Origin: Ixodes scapularis
Taxonomy: Eukaryota; Arthropoda; Arachnida; Ixodida; Ixodidae
Length of the DNA: 64,000 bases
Direction of reading: 5' to 3'
NCBI RefSeq assembly: GCF_016920785.2
Contig: NW_024609846.1
Coordinates: 114,690,831 to 114,754,830, forward strand
In this document: piece after piece, positions 1-11,225 of the stretch
How positions within the stretch are numbered: position 1 is the first letter of the stretch
How the letters are laid out: each line of letters opens with the position of its first letter
Made by a program: the position numbers and the translations under genes
Notes under the pieces: model-generated
The model's database searches: none
Told to the model about the DNA's origin: nothing
Seen by the model: the letters and a program-made list of their open reading frames with translations, nothing else

Positions 1-159
1 GCAAGATGACGGCTTTTGGACCAGTTTCGACCGATTTCTCCGGCAAAATGCACAATCCCTCGGGCAAAGCTTCACCCGGAAGTCCTTTTCACTTTTGGCT
101 CCAGGAGAGCACCCTCACTTCAGTTTGCGTAGCAGGGTCTTTTGGCATACACTATTCAT

Positions 160-190
<31 letters not shown>

Positions 191-1200
191 CATGAAAGAA
201 AAAACGAGAGAAAAAAAAAACGCCGCCGAATAAAAAGAGCTATATAGAGATTAAAAAAAAATAGTGAGAGGTGTAGAAATAGAGATGCCACAAGGTCGAG
301 ACAAAAAGGTCGCTGAAAAGTCAGAGGTCGTTGAAAGTCTACTGAAAAGGGAAACTCGGGACAAAGCATAAATTGAAAGGAATGAGCGTGACTCCCAAAT
401 GCACGGCACTTCGAAGGAAAAAAAAAGAACACAGAGAACAAGCAGTTTGGGGGCGGGGGGAACTAGAAAAGGGAGGAAGATAACGGAAAGGCGGCCCAGA
501 CGTGCCCGGACGTGCATGGCCACGTAGCGGGGCACCAGTAGGGGTACGGAACCGCGCTGCGCGCGTGATGCATCATTTAGGCTGCCAAGCGAACGCGTCC
601 GCACGAATATGCATAATTTACGACGACGGCGACGAGGAACGGGATCGGACGACGTCGACGGCGGCAAAGGCGTCTTCGGTGACTCGGAGAAAGGGGTGCG
701 GGGCGTCGCGGGCACGCCCTTGCCTAGCTACCACTGCGCGGAGGCTCTCAAGAAGCTCCGAGGGCTCCAGAAGTGATGGCCCCCGAGGGAAACCCCCTTC
801 ATGCCCGGGCAAAAGCGCACGAACACGAGACATTTCACCTCGGATTTAAGAAGTCCAGAGAGCGCGAGTCATCGCTGCGCGAAGCGTGGCCCACGGTGCG
901 CAGAAATATTTTATGCCCCCCCCCCCCCCCTTTCTCTATCTCTCTCTTTCTTTCTCTCGCTTTGGAAGCGTTCCAGACTTAAGGCTTCTGTTCAAACTTA
1001 AGCACCACGTTATATTACTCATGAAAACTCGCACACCTACAGTGTTACCGGTATTAAAAAACAAAACAAAAAATCTCGACTTCAGACCACTAGCAGACAG
1101 GGACGACATTTCCCATCTCGTCTTTTTTTTGATGGCAAGTATATTAGTCTTCACCAGAGTTTCACAGCCTACATCTCCAAGACTCACCTTACATTTCCGA
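1..1200. other. Unassigned, partly CpG-rich stretch
   Basis: No gene is recognised. The stretch has a 25-base A-run at about 166-190, a CpG-rich patch at about 490-900, and a C-run (916-930) followed by CT-rich sequence to about 960. The longest forward frame (502-849) runs through the CpG-rich patch, has a basic, low-complexity translation and shows no domain, so it is treated as chance. Confidence 0.5.
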
Positions 1201-1204
1201 GCGC

Positions 1205-1628
1205 ATTGGGCACGTTGGTGATGCCTGTTCTGAACCATGGTCAAAAGCGCTAAAAAGACGAACACAAGACAGAAGACAAACACGGGCGCTGCTTAGAACC
1301 GTATTTGAAAAAAGAATATAGAAAGAGCACGTGAACTGCAAGAGGTGTACTTTATCAGGAAGAGGGGGCCCAAATGCGTCAGCGACACGTCAATTGCTTT
1401 GTATAATGTTAAGATACGTTGTTTTTTTATATAAATTTATGTAAACGGGATGAAGGGCGTGTATCCGTAGCCTAGGTTGCGATAGGTGTATCAACATTCT
1501 ATATATATATATATATATATACTTCTATCTTCTTTTTTCAAATACAAGTGTGAATAGCGCCCGTGTTTGTCTTCGTTCTTGCGTATGACGTTTTAGCGCT
1601 TTTATCATGGTTCAAAACATCGCATTAA
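1205..1628 (+). mobile_element. Leader/foldback element, copy 1
   Basis: Two long inverted arms, about 1220-1330 and 1515-1628, share GAACCATG, AAAAGCGCTAAAA, GAAGACAAACACGGGCGCT and TATTTGAAAAAAGAA blocks in opposite orientation, with an AT microsatellite at one side of the loop. Immediately before the left arm is ATTGGGCACGTTGGT (1205-1219), 3 of 15 bases different from the leader beside the foldback at 24.85 kb. No open frame of note is present. It is a non-autonomous foldback, or part of a retroelement 5' region; the class is not established. Confidence 0.65.
1501..1521. repeat. (AT)10 microsatellite
   Basis: An uninterrupted AT dinucleotide run lies in the loop side of the foldback at 1205-1628. 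Confidence 0.95.
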
Positions 1629-4027
1629 AGTTGCACCTTCCCTTCTCCAGAACTAGCCAAATTTAGAAACATCCTCGCTTTCCATTGCCATTGCCGACAG
1701 GAATACATTGCCCGCACACGATGTCCATCAAACTGATAACGAATTTCATGATATGCGTAAATTATTTTTGCAATACATGTAGTGTTTTTTTGTTTTAAGT
1801 TGACTTTTGCTTCTTTTTTCACATTAGGTTGTAGCTACTGTGCCCTTCATATAAAGTTCTATTTTTGAGTACCTTTCAGGAATTAAAACTAAACTCGGTT
1901 GAACTGAACTATAGATAAGGAGGCCTCAACGCTGAATTTTCGAAACCGGCCAAAGAAGGCCAACGCCGGGCACAAATTCGGAAGTGCCGCGTCAGTGTAC
2001 GGCCGAGACTCGGGCAGTGCAGTCACTGAGAGCACGGGTGCAAAGCTCGGGGTGAACGTCAAGTTCACGGGAGGGCCTTCGGGGTCATCCTCACCGATGC
2101 TGCGCATCTTACGAGTCCTTGTCTATTGCGTTCAAACGTGGGTCTGTCGTAAGAGGACAGCGGGGGGCTCTCAAGAGTTCGACTGAGATCGCAGAGGAGG
2201 AGTACAAGAAAAAATCGACAACTCCCCGAAAAGTCCCAAAGTTGGCGGTATTTCCGCTTTAGTGTAAGGCGCCCATTCTGGCGTGAGACGTAAAAAGAGG
2301 ACTATTTTCCAGACCGGCTCAAAGAGGAAGTCAATGTAAAAAAACGGAGCGACGTATTGACGAAAAATAGAAGTCTCCAACACCAGGACGTGAAATGTGT
2401 GTGTATGTGTGTGTGCGTGCGTGCGTACGCGCGTGCGTGCGTGCGTGTGTGTGTGTGCGTGTGTGTGTGTGTGTGTGTGCGCGCGCTCGCGCGTTTGGGG
2501 GAAAGTATACAAATGTCAATAACAAAAGAAAAAAAAACCTACGAAAGGCTTTACCCCCGCGGAAAAATATATTTCAAACGGTCCCTCCGGTGGGATTACG
2601 ACAGCTACCCTCGCCGCGCTACCATCGGTGCAAAATTCGCGCGATTCGTGAATTCCGAAATAACTTGCCGCCGCGGAAGCGATGATGATCTCCGTCCCGG
2701 GGAAAAAAGAGAATGAATGAAACACAAAGAAAGGGAACGCTACATAGAAGTGTGAAACAATATGAAACAACAAAGTTTCAACTGAGGAGGAACGGTGTCA
2801 TCTACCAACCTTCGTTTGCCTTCATCGCCTCTTTCCTCCACCTCCCTTTCTCTTTGTCGCTCGCTCACTTTAAAGTAGAAGTTTCGGGGCTGTGCTATAA
2901 CGTGTACCCTATTTGCATATTATGACTCTCCGTGCGTCAGCGCGCGCGACGGGAACAATACAGGTTGTCTTTTATCCTCCCGTCGGCATTCGCCCTTCTT
3001 TTTCCTCGTTTTCTTATTTCTTTTGGAGTCATCAACTTTTATCCGGATCGACGAACTCTTTGCATACATTTATTTAGCAAGGTGGAACTTCACCAAACCA
3101 CATTTTGTTGTTCTTGCTGTGATGTTGGTGGGGTGGGTCTTTGGGGTTAGAAAAGAAACAACGTGGAAAAGGCAGAAAAAAAATTGTTTCCCGGGCACAG
3201 CGGAGACATTTGATGAACGCGGCAACGTATTCATGCACGTGGAGAGTCCTTGCTTACTGAAACCTGGCAAGCGTTAATAACGCGCTTGTGATTTGTTTGG
3301 CGTCTTTTCCTGTTGTGTCACTTTCTAAAAAAAGAAATACAAACAAAACACACACCGTGACGTCGTGCGTCTGTCCCCCATTTCGTGTGTCTAGTGTTGT
3401 TTTTTTTCTTTGTTTTTAACTTTAATTGTGAGTCCGTATTTTTTTACTTCAGCAGATGGTAGTCAGTGTTAACACTCGAAGATTGATATTCAATTCATGC
3501 AAGTTGCAAATAACAAATTCTGATTTAAGAAAGCATTATAGAAGAAGCTAAATAAAAAAATAAAAAAAACGGCAAAATAATTTTGGAATTAAGGCTTTTT
3601 TTTTTTCACATCGTGTGTTCTCTTTTTGATTCAGCATACCGAGTATTCGACGACAGAAAGGCATAATAATAATACTTTTTTTCCAACGATAACGATGACG
3701 ATTCCCGCAAGATAGTCTGCTTAGTCTTTTGTGGAGCAATAACTTCACATCGCATAGAAAGAAGTGCAAACAAGCGCCGAACACAATAGGTCCTCAACGA
3801 GTAGTGGTATAGGACAGCGTCGGTGCTGGCCTCCTCTTTTCAAGACATCGACACCCGCGATACCGAAGGCGCATAATGTCTCCCAGGATGGGTCAAATCC
3901 TGCTCGATGGCCCTCCCTTCAAAAGAGCGCCCGTCTGCGCACACCCGCCTATCTCTACGCCCCCCGAGCCGCCGAGGCGTCGCGCTAACCGCCGATAGCG
4001 GGCATCGAACGGTTTGTGCGACCACAA
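1629..4027. other. Unassigned AT-rich stretch
   Basis: I see no supported gene. Apart from the GT-rich microsatellite at 2395-2493 it holds T- and A-rich runs (around 3400-3420 and 3545-3610) and a GC-rich end at 3800-4027. The reverse complement of about 3985-4062 has a TTAGCTTAGGGG box followed by a GTTCGATGCCC-like box. This is vaguely tRNA-like, but the first box belongs to the inverted repeat of the next element. Confidence 0.45.
2395..2493. repeat. Imperfect GT/GC dinucleotide microsatellite
   Basis: About 100 bases of alternating purine-pyrimidine sequence (GTGT, GCGT, GCGC) can be read in several frames, which creates spurious ORFs on both strands. Such tracts favour Z-DNA and length variation. 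Confidence 0.95.
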
Positions 4028-4433
4028 GCTCCGTTCACCCCTAAGCTAACAGCGTGGTGGAAGCTACACGGTCTCGTTGGACCAGTTATATACGTCTATC
4101 TGTCGCAACGTGATCACGCTCCTGTCAGCAACGGGAGTGTTCGCTAACGGCCATGCCCGAGTGCGCGGCTGCTGAGCGCGCGCTAACAGCGAGCTTGCAC
4201 GGTTCTTTTGCAACGAGCATTCCACGCCATCGAGATTGTCGGCCTTAGTAGCCCATAAGTGTGACATCGTTCTGACCATGCGCGGCGAAAAGCGTGCCCA
4301 TAATATGGCGTCCGATGAATACCTGCCTACATCCACACGTAATGAGCGTTAGCAGAAGATGAAACGGAGGCGGTTGATTCGTCCGGCGAGCGCGTAGCTC
4401 ACACCTCGCTGTCAGCTTAGGGGTGAACAGAGC
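4028..4433. mobile_element. Inverted-repeat element with a nested MITE
   Basis: Ends match as inverted repeats of about 27 bases: GCTCCGTTCACCCCTAAGCT at the left and its counterpart (GCTGTCAGCTTAGGGGTGAA region) at the right, with only two mismatches. Length is about 406 bp. No clear target duplication is seen. A second MITE (4133-4327) lies inside, so the outer element is the older. No coding capacity is apparent. Confidence 0.65.
4133..4327. mobile_element. GTATTCACT-type MITE, copy 1 (degraded)
   Basis: This 195-bp segment has degenerate inverted ends (GGGAGTGTTCGCT left, GATGAATACC right) with a GGCCAT / ATGGCGTC block just inside each. Its body (GCTGAGC, ACAGCGAGCTT, CTTTTG, CTCCAC-like blocks) aligns along its length with 20836-21029, a better-preserved relative of the same size. 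Confidence 0.6.
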
Positions 4434-5008
4434 ACAGCAACGGCCTCATCATAACATACGCAAGATGAATTTGAGAGGCGGCCGGAGCACGCTATCTTTT
4501 TCTCGGACAAAGGCCGCTTCCTGGGGTCCCCTGTTCGCGCGAGGTATAAAACTGCAAGAGCGGCCACGGGGAGAGCGCTATACTGTATTGTATCGGTCCC
4601 GGGGCCGCTTCTTCCTGGCAAAAGCCGCGCTTGCCCGGGCGCTATCGCCCCGGACGCCGCCGCTGTACACAGATCGACGTCGCTCGATGAATAAGTGAAG
4701 GCCCCTTTCGAACGGAGGCAGCGTCCACCGTACATTGGGGGCCCGATACCGGCTATGAAGCGTCGAGCGATGCGAGGCTAAGAAGAGGGCATGTGCTGCT
4801 CGCTTCCGCCGAAGGAAACCGATAGAGCCTGAACGTGTACAATTAACTACAAAGTCGCAAGTTATGCAGGGACAGGAGGTTCCAGAGATACGGGGTGCGG
4901 TTCTCCCAGTACTAAGATATTGGGGAGGTGATAGAAAGCCATTACTAGTACCGGTAGCTCGCGCTGGCGGTTTGAAGTTTGCTTTATTTATTGTAAGCAG
5001 TGATAGAG
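4434..5008. other. Unassigned GC-rich stretch
   Basis: There is no recognised gene. The sequence is CpG-rich to about 4830. A TATAAA box occurs at about 4543 (GAGGTATAAAACTG), but no coding exon is recognised downstream, so a promoter cannot be claimed. Confidence 0.4.
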
Positions 5009-5143
5009 TGCAGGCGAGCTGGTAATGAAGCGACATGAATCGACCCTGAGATGGGGAACAATAAAAAAAGGACGAAGACAACAAGATCTGTTGTCTTCGT
5101 CCGTTTTTGTATTGTTCCCCATTTCAGGGTCTAAAAGATGTCG
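5009..5143 (+). mobile_element. Leader/foldback element, copy 2
   Basis: A near-perfect hairpin spans 5031-5143: CGACAT and ATGGGGAACAATA plus GGACGAAGACAACA on the left are mirrored by TGTTGTCTTCGTCC and TATTGTTCCCCAT plus GATGTCG on the right, around an AGATC centre (5084-5088). Seven bases before the stem lies a diverged leader, TGCAGGCGAGCTGGT (5009-5023), which keeps the GGCGAG-TGGT core seen at 24.85 and 39.69 kb. Confidence 0.7.
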
Positions 5144-5161
5144 ATTTATTTGTTTACATCT

Positions 5162-5548
5162 TTAAGAGCGCAGCTCTTAGGCACCTGTTTCCGCGTATAA
5201 CGGCGACGCTGTCTGCGTCGGCGTAACCGCGCGCGTTGCATTATGAGACGTCACAGACCTATACACCAGCTTAATTTCCCGCTAACTTTAGCGAAGAAAC
5301 TGAATTGGTGTGGAAGACTGTGACGTCTCATAATGCAACACTGCGTATTCCGTTTGTCCGCTAAATTTAGAGGGGAATTGAGTTGGAGTTGAGCTCACGT
5401 GGCGTCAATTTTTCAGCTAAATTTAGCGGGGAAAGTATGGGAGGAGGGGAGGCTAGAGAGGAGGAGGGGGAAAGAGGGAGGAGAAGAGGAGAATACGGAG
5501 GAGGAGGGCCGTACTTTCCTTTCCTCCTCCTCAAGAGCTGCGCTCTAA
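5162..5548. mobile_element. TTAGAGCGC-ended element, copy 1
   Basis: Inverted ends TTAAGAGCGCAGCTCTTA (5162) and CAAGAGCTGCGCTCTAA (to 5548) frame 387 bp. The left interior has CGGCGTAACCGCGCG and TTGCATTATG; the right interior is purine-rich GAGGAGG sequence. Inside is a second inverted repeat with 22-bp perfect arms at 5235-5256 and 5318-5339, around a CGCTAACTTTAGCG core. Two further CCGCTAAATTTAG-like boxes follow at about 5361 and 5415. Ends and CGCTAAATTTAGCG boxes match the elements at 31.3 and 59.3 kb. The true termini may extend outwards, since CTCTGTAA blocks flank copies 1 and 2. Confidence 0.7.
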
Positions 5549-6145
5549 TTTCGCGTTACAGAGGCTTGTAAACGTCTCTCATTTTCATTACAGTACCTTC
5601 AGGATCCATGGTGCTTTAGAAAAAGCAGCGTGAAATCGGAGCAAAAAATAATAACGACAAGAACAAATGAAGGTTACTGAGCGAGAAAATATTTTTTGAT
5701 TGCAGATTTAAAGCACGTGCAGTGTAGAGCGAAAGCAGCGAAATTCAGAAACCCCACGGATTCAATAGACCTTTAAAAAAGAAAAGTGGTTCCCGCCCGC
5801 TTCCATTTTCAGTGTTCGTGCGTGTGGCGCGGGATTTTCTCGCGTTCCGAAGCGACGAGCATGCGTCTGGGCTCAGCAGATGTCACGCTTGGCTGAGGAA
5901 GCGTTCCACGCATGCGTGACGCCACCACAGCTGTAGTCTACAAGAGGTTAGAGCAAGTGCACGAGACAGCTTCGCCATCTCGTGCCCTGCTCGCGCGTTC
6001 CCTCAGCGGTTGCGCGCTCCCGCGATGCATGCGGGCGGCAGTGGCGCAACAAAAACGGCTTGTGAGACGGTCTACTATTCCCACTTCTGGCCCTTTTGAT
6101 ATGAATATGCGTCGTATCGGCGCACGGTCGCGTAACTACTAAAGG
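5549..6145. other. Unassigned stretch
   Basis: No gene is seen. It carries an AATAGACC block at about 5769 that resembles the terminal repeat of the 6509-6770 element, without a detectable partner, and GC-rich sequence at 5800-6060. Confidence 0.4.
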
Positions 6146-6293
6146 GTTTTAGGGAACCGTTTTTGCTCATCCTACACGGTATACGATCGGCCCTCCGGTA
6201 CGAACTGCGCACGTGCGAGTCTTCTTTGGTAGCGCACGCGCAGATCGTGCCGGAAAGTCCTGTATCGGGTGTGCAAAAACGGTTCCCTAAAAC
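6146..6293. mobile_element. GTTTTAGGGAACCG MITE
   Basis: A 148-bp element has 21-base inverted ends (GTTTTAGGGAACCGTTTTTG at the left, its complement at the right, one mismatch at most). The body is GC-rich and has no frame. No convincing target duplication was found, so the superfamily is left open. Confidence 0.8.
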
Positions 6294-6508
6294 TCTGTAT
6301 TGTTTAATGCACTTTAGAGGCTAGCAATCGTAAAGCACTGGCTAAATATCTTATGTACAGAATGAACGAGTATCGCCATGTACGTTGGCAGGCCGACATC
6401 ACGCTGTCTAAACGTCTAAAGTTGCTTCACATAGGGGCTACTTCCTACGTTACGTTACGTTGCAGCCGTTTACGTCGCGAGTTACAGAGACATCCGTGCT
6501 TCGAATTA

Positions 6509-6770
6509 ATAGACATATTGCTAAATTACCCTATCATCAAGGAGAATGCAGTGATTGGTGTTCCACGCGCCACACGTGCTGGCCTCGGCAGTAGTAACTT
6601 TACTAAAGGAAATACTTAAAGTAAATGGCATCTTGCACGCGCGCTCGTCAACGCTTTATTTTGGTTATTTACTTGGAATCTTTTATACGGGGAAGGCGGG
6701 CGTGTGTGGCGCGGTGAACACCATTCCCTGCATTCTCATTGATGCTTGGGTAATTTAGCAATAGGTCTAT
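6509..6770. mobile_element. ATAGACC-type MITE, copy A
   Basis: Inverted ends ATAGACATATTGCTAAATTA and TAATTTAGCAATAGGTCTAT continue inward as GAGAATGCAG / CTGCATTCTC, giving arms of roughly 45 bp with a few mismatches. The left flank is TA; the right flank is TC, which may be a decayed TA duplication. The better-preserved copy at 42142-42477 has TA on both sides, pointing to a Tc1/mariner-like origin (inference). Confidence 0.75.
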
Positions 6771-6893
6771 TCGTCGCGATCGGATCAAGGAGTAGCTTTT
6801 GCACGTGACATACGAAACACGAATGTCGCAGTGGCTTCTCGCGTAACGTTAAAAAAATCGTAACCAAACGCCCCCATGTAAACCGACCTGATA

Positions 6894-7107
6894 AAGGCTG
6901 GTTCACACCGCACCGTTTTATAACTCTACGTTACGTTACGAAAGCCTACGTACACGAGTCACCAGGGCACCTGCGCTTCATAAACAGCTTGGCTACTAGT
7001 TTGAGGAGATTGCCTGGCACACTTGACATTCGAGACACGAACGTTTCGGTGACTTATGGGCAACGTAAGAAAACGTAAGAAAACGGTGCCGTGTGTGAAC
7101 CGGCCTT
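6894..7107. mobile_element. GGTTCACAC MITE, copy 1
   Basis: A 214-bp element with inverted ends AAGGCTGGTTCACACCGCAC and GTGTGTGAACCGGCCTT, extended inwards by CGGTGCCGT/ACCG and AAAACGT-type blocks. Short direct repeats CTACGTTACGTTACG and AACGTAAGAAAACGTAAG lie just inside the ends. A degraded relative is at 19186-19356. Confidence 0.75.
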
Positions 7108-7519
7108 GACGTCCGATTTGCTTCGCTTTCCTTCACCCGAAGCGCGTGGTATAGAGGCGGTATCGAGCCAGCAACAACAATCCGCCGAAACCGCGCGGGA
7201 ACAAAGAAAGTACGCAGGCCAACCAGCCGGTGATACGCAGACGAAACTAAAACCCAACGTAACGAAACGCGAAAGAAAAAAATAGGGGGAGACACACACA
7301 CACGCGCGTGCACGCAGGCACGCATACACACAAACACCGCTCTAATACAGCTCTCGCGAGTCGTAACAGAGCTGCCGCGGTGGCACACTGCCACTACCTG
7401 ATACAAAAGACAGTCTGCAGCAGACACTGTCTGGGACGTGTTTCTTCCACGTATGACGGCCATGGGTCATACAAAAACTGCCTGCAGACATGTTGGAAGA
7501 ATAAACAGGAGAAGTGCTT
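7108..7519. other. Unassigned stretch with CA-rich tract
   Basis: No gene is seen. A CA/CG alternating tract lies at about 7289-7337. The overlapping minus-strand frame is derived from that tract and its flanks. Confidence 0.4.
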
Positions 7520-7590
7520 GGATGGATGGATGAATCCGGCCGAGCCCTTTGGATCGGGCGGTAGCTTACACCCCCTAACCCTTTCGTTTT
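7520..7590 (-). mobile_element. Retroposon 3' tail with GGAT repeats, copy 1
   Basis: GGATGGATGGATGAAT is followed by GAGCCCTTTGGATCGGGCGG, which forms a small GCCC/GGGC hairpin, then GTAGCTTACACC. The same order recurs at 62843-62917. On the minus strand this reads as an element ending in a hairpin and an ATCC-repeat tail, the form of CR1/RTE-type LINE or LINE-dependent SINE 3' ends. I recall very similar sequence as common in ticks (not searched). Confidence 0.65.
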
Positions 7591-10287
7591 GAACTTTTGT
7601 CACCACGTCTACAACAGACACCGCGTTTCTTTTTTTTTTTTTCGTTTTTTTTCTTATGATGCACGAGCAGAGCGACTGCGGTTTTAGGAACTACGAGTGT
7701 GTGTGTGTGTCTATTTTGACGTCTCTTTTTCGCTTTTATTTTCTCGTGTTTTTATGACGGCTACTATTTAGTTATTATGACGGCTAAAATTATACCACCG
7801 TTCAAAGAAATTGCGTCTTTTCAGCTAATCGATCCGTCTTGTTCCTATACTTTTTTTTCCCGTTTTTTTCCCCGTTACTTCCCCCGATTTTGCGACGCCG
7901 TTTTGTGTGCCGGGTAGACGAATGAACGAAGCCGACAAGAATTGGGGGTGACGTGAAAATGATAGGAGCGTGTAGGAAGGGGTTTCGTAAAAATGGCGAC
8001 GACAGGGGTGCACCTAACCGCATTAAAAACGCGGATTAGCTTCTCCCTGTAAATGTAATTCATCTTCATCTGCCACGGAGTCCTCTTTTTCGGAAAACGT
8101 TTACTGGCTGCATGCGCTATTTCTGCGGATAAAAGATTGGAATTAGATATGTGACCAGGGTGTCCCTGTGAAGAAACGACGGTATTTTTAACAGAAATAA
8201 TAATAAAAAATTATTTCTGTCGCGATTTGACAGTTGAGTCACATGATAAACTAGAAAGAACAAGCACCAAGTGGACATAAAACGGCTAAAACTACATCAA
8301 ACTGAGGAATAAACTGCCTGCTAACACCCCCTCTCCCTTTTCCTCAAATCCCTAAAGAAAAAAAAAAGTGAGGCACACATTAAGGAATTTTTCCTCCCAA
8401 GTGTGACCTCTCGAGGCGCGACTCCACCGTTTGACAAGACACAGGAGCGCTGACATTTTAACTAAAATGGAAACTTAAGCCAAGAGTACCGGCCACGAGA
8501 CGCGCAGCACCAAAAACGAAAACTTGACACAGCACCCGGTAAACGGAATCGAGCATCCCTTTTAGGTGAGACAATAAGCCGCAGCCGAGCGGCGCGGCTT
8601 ATCGTCTGCGCGTCGCCAGAGTCGTTGCTCAATGTCAAACGCGCCCGTCGCCCCAACTAGCCGGCACCGTGGGCTTTGCCCAAAGATCAGCGCAACCTGA
8701 ACTTGCGAAGCAGAAGCAAAACGGTCACTTATTCGTAACGCCCAAATCCTTCCCCGGTTCTGCACGCTCCTGCGTCTAAAAGTTTGGCACTAACCCCCCA
8801 CTCCCCGCTGGACTTCCGGAGTTCTTTAACTTATCCCACGCTCTCAAACGAGCGTCCGTGTAAAAACAAGTTTAAATTCCTAAAAGAAAAAAAAAGAAAA
8901 AAAAGAACTTCTGAAAGAAAAAGTACAGTTTTAAAACAGAATCGAAACAGCGAAGACAAGTATTTTTTTTATAATATATTTGACTTTACTCAAGGAAAGA
9001 AAATAAAAATAAAGAAAAGTAACATAAGACGCTAATAAATTGTAAAAGCTTTTTTCTTTTTTTTTTTTCTTTTTTTTAGTACAAGCACGCCGAAATAAAT
9101 AGTCATTTGCCCGGGGATAACGCTTGCGCAGCAGATGACGATGTCTACAGAGAACTGTATATCGTATAGTATCGCCAATGAGACCGCTGCATTACCCGAT
9201 AATAATGCCAAAGAACGAAGCGAGAAGCGTGAACGTAATAACCCAAGTTCCGCATTTCTCAGGCAGTCACTAGGATCTCTGACGCTTGTCTAAATTTTGC
9301 ATGAAAAGAAAAAAGAAAAACAGCTCTAACGCGCGCGAATTACTCGTAGCGGCAGCGCTGTTTCTAATGGTCAATACCCGTAATTACGACCAGAGTAAAA
9401 ATTTAAAAAAGGCAGGTCAGGTGACGCACGCAAAATCATAAAAAAAATGCTAGAAAAGACTTTGAAAATGCTCATAAGCTTAAGTAAACATGCTCCATAC
9501 TTCGTTTCAGCTTTAAAAAAAAAAAAGGTTAAAACATTTATTAAAAAAAAAAAAAAAAACGAGGTGAATTTTAGCCTGTTCTTGTCCTGTGAATTTGAAC
9601 ATCGCGAGCGTTTGACCCGACCGTACCGATAGACCCGAGAACAAGCGAAAAACCAACCGCTGGGAGTGACGCCCACAAGTTTCAGGCTCGTTGCGCGTGA
9701 GGCTTGTGAGGGAGGGAACGCGTGCGGAACTTTTGACCGCTCGGAATTCACACGAGGGAAAAATCCCAGACATTTCTCCCTCGCGCGAAGCTCCTTTTAA
9801 CACTCGCGGAAAGCGCATAGGAAATGTCGAGATCTGCGTGTAATACGTCATGATTCCGTCCTCGCCGCACCGAACGCAAAGGGAAGGAGAGGCTTCGGCG
9901 CTATTTTGAAAACGCTGTCGCGACTACTTGGCGCATCAATCTGAGATATAATTTTGATATGCGTAATCCTGGAGGTCGCATAAAGACGATTTAAGTGCTT
10001 TTTGATGGAATACAAAACCGCTTCTGTTTCCCTTTAAGCAGACGACGCCACGAGCTGATGGAACATATCAGGCAGCGTCAAAAATGAATCCATAATGGAG
10101 TCCGTCATGTTTTTGTACGTTTTCTATCAGCGCTGAATCAATCATGCACACAAAAAAAAGCCCGGTGACTTGCGCTTTTGGCACCGCTTGATTGATCCCA
10201 TCACCTCGTAGCGTCGGCTGCGCTAGGACTTAAGCTGAAACAAAGTATAGCTTATCGAAACTGGTGTGCAGTCCACCTGGGTCTTTA
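7591..10287. other. Unassigned AT-rich stretch with small hairpins
   Basis: No gene is recognised. Perfect small stems occur at 8191-8220 (ACAGAAATAAT arms) and 8574-8602 (ATAAGCCGC arms). T- and A-runs occur at about 7629-7650, 9049-9078 and 9518-9559. Frames crossing these runs encode Lys/Phe homopolymers and are not considered genes. Confidence 0.45.
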
Positions 10288-10439
10288 AACTCGTCAAACA
10301 CAAAGTTTGGGCCGAAGTTCATGGAGCGTACCGATTAGCCTGTCACGACAATGACTTCGCGCTTTTTTTTTTTTTTTTTGCCAACGTTCAATCGGTACGT
10401 TTCGCGAACTTTCGGCTTCAACTTTGGTTTTGACGAGTT
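10288..10439. mobile_element. TA-flanked AACTCGTCAAA MITE
   Basis: Inverted arms begin AACTCGTCAAA and share CAAAGTT, GGCCGAAG/CTTTCGGC, GTTC, and CGTACCGATT/AATCGGTACG blocks over about 50 bp each side of a T-run loop. TA lies immediately outside both ends (10286-10287 and 10440-10441). The TA duplication suggests a Tc1/mariner-like origin. No transposase frame is present. Confidence 0.75.
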
Positions 10440-11058
10440 TAGGGCCTCTGGAGTGCGGGAGCCGTGATGCCAGGTAGCCACGCCCCTCGCGACATTGACA
10501 AATGTACACGATGCGCGACAATGACACGTGCCCGGAAAACAGGATAACTCGGGCAACGCGCCTGACAGATTATCAAGTTTCTTAGAATTCGCTGCTTTTA
10601 GACTAATTGTATGAACATAAAATGACCCACCTAGACAGCAATATTGCCAGTCGATAGATATATTGATATATCTATCGAACCAAGGAGAGATAAGCCGGAG
10701 TTTGTTTTCTCACAGGGTACTCCGCAGGAAAGGGGAAAATACAGATATTTAGAAAAAAGAAATAAAAAGTAAAATCACGCACATACAACAACACCACACT
10801 GACACACAAACAGTTAAAGTTGATATTGAGGGCCAGTGTTTTCGACGTGTTTTTGGAACACTCGAAAGACGATGCGGTGAGGCCGCCAAGTTTTCCTCGG
10901 ACCTATAGGCTTTTGCCACAGTATAAATGGTCGCGGGTCTAGCCGTTGAAGCACCTCTTTGAAGTGTTCTCAATAATCGGCTGACTTTTGTAGGAATATG
11001 AACTGATTGTACTTCGTTTCCGATCTTGCGACGGACCCCAGCAGACGCTACGAGCCAT
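10440..11058. other. Unassigned stretch
   Basis: I see no gene. It holds a 28-base AT-rich perfect palindrome at 10651-10678 and A-rich sequence at about 10751-10775. Confidence 0.4.
10651..10678. repeat. Perfect short palindrome
   Basis: TCGATAGATATAT and its exact complement flank a 2-base centre. It could extrude as a hairpin; no flanking target duplication was identified. Confidence 0.9.
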
Positions 11059-11225
11059 CCCAGCCAACCCAGCGTTGTGAACGTGTCACGTGACTACGCG
11101 GAACGCGCGTCGCTGGCCCCCTTTCTGAGGTCACGTGATTAACACGCGGCATTGGATTCGCTTCGTTTGCTCACCGCGTCCCCTGTGGTCCATCGCAAGG
11201 TGTGACGGAGGACAGTAGATATAAG
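11059..11225. promoter_or_regulatory. Paired CCAAT/E-box module, copy A
   Basis: CCAAC at 11064-11068 is 18 bp before CACGTG at 11087-11092. A second CACGTG at 11132-11137 is followed by ATTGG at 11151 and ATTCG at 11156, the latter 18 bp away. TCCATCG begins at 11189, exactly 57 bp after the start of the second E-box, as in copies B and C, and GATATAAG follows at about 11219. CCAAT is the NF-Y box and CACGTG the bHLH-leucine-zipper E-box in animals. A regulatory role here is inference; the sequence homology to the other copies is direct. Confidence 0.7.

Noticed and set aside
3985..4062. Possible tRNA gene on the minus strand (TTAGCTTAGGGG and GTTCGATGCCC boxes)
   Set aside because: The first box is part of an inverted repeat present again at 4405-4433, and no acceptor or anticodon stem could be paired.
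4536..4560. TATAAA box in GC-rich sequence as a promoter
   Set aside because: No exon or transcript evidence downstream and no other core-promoter element.
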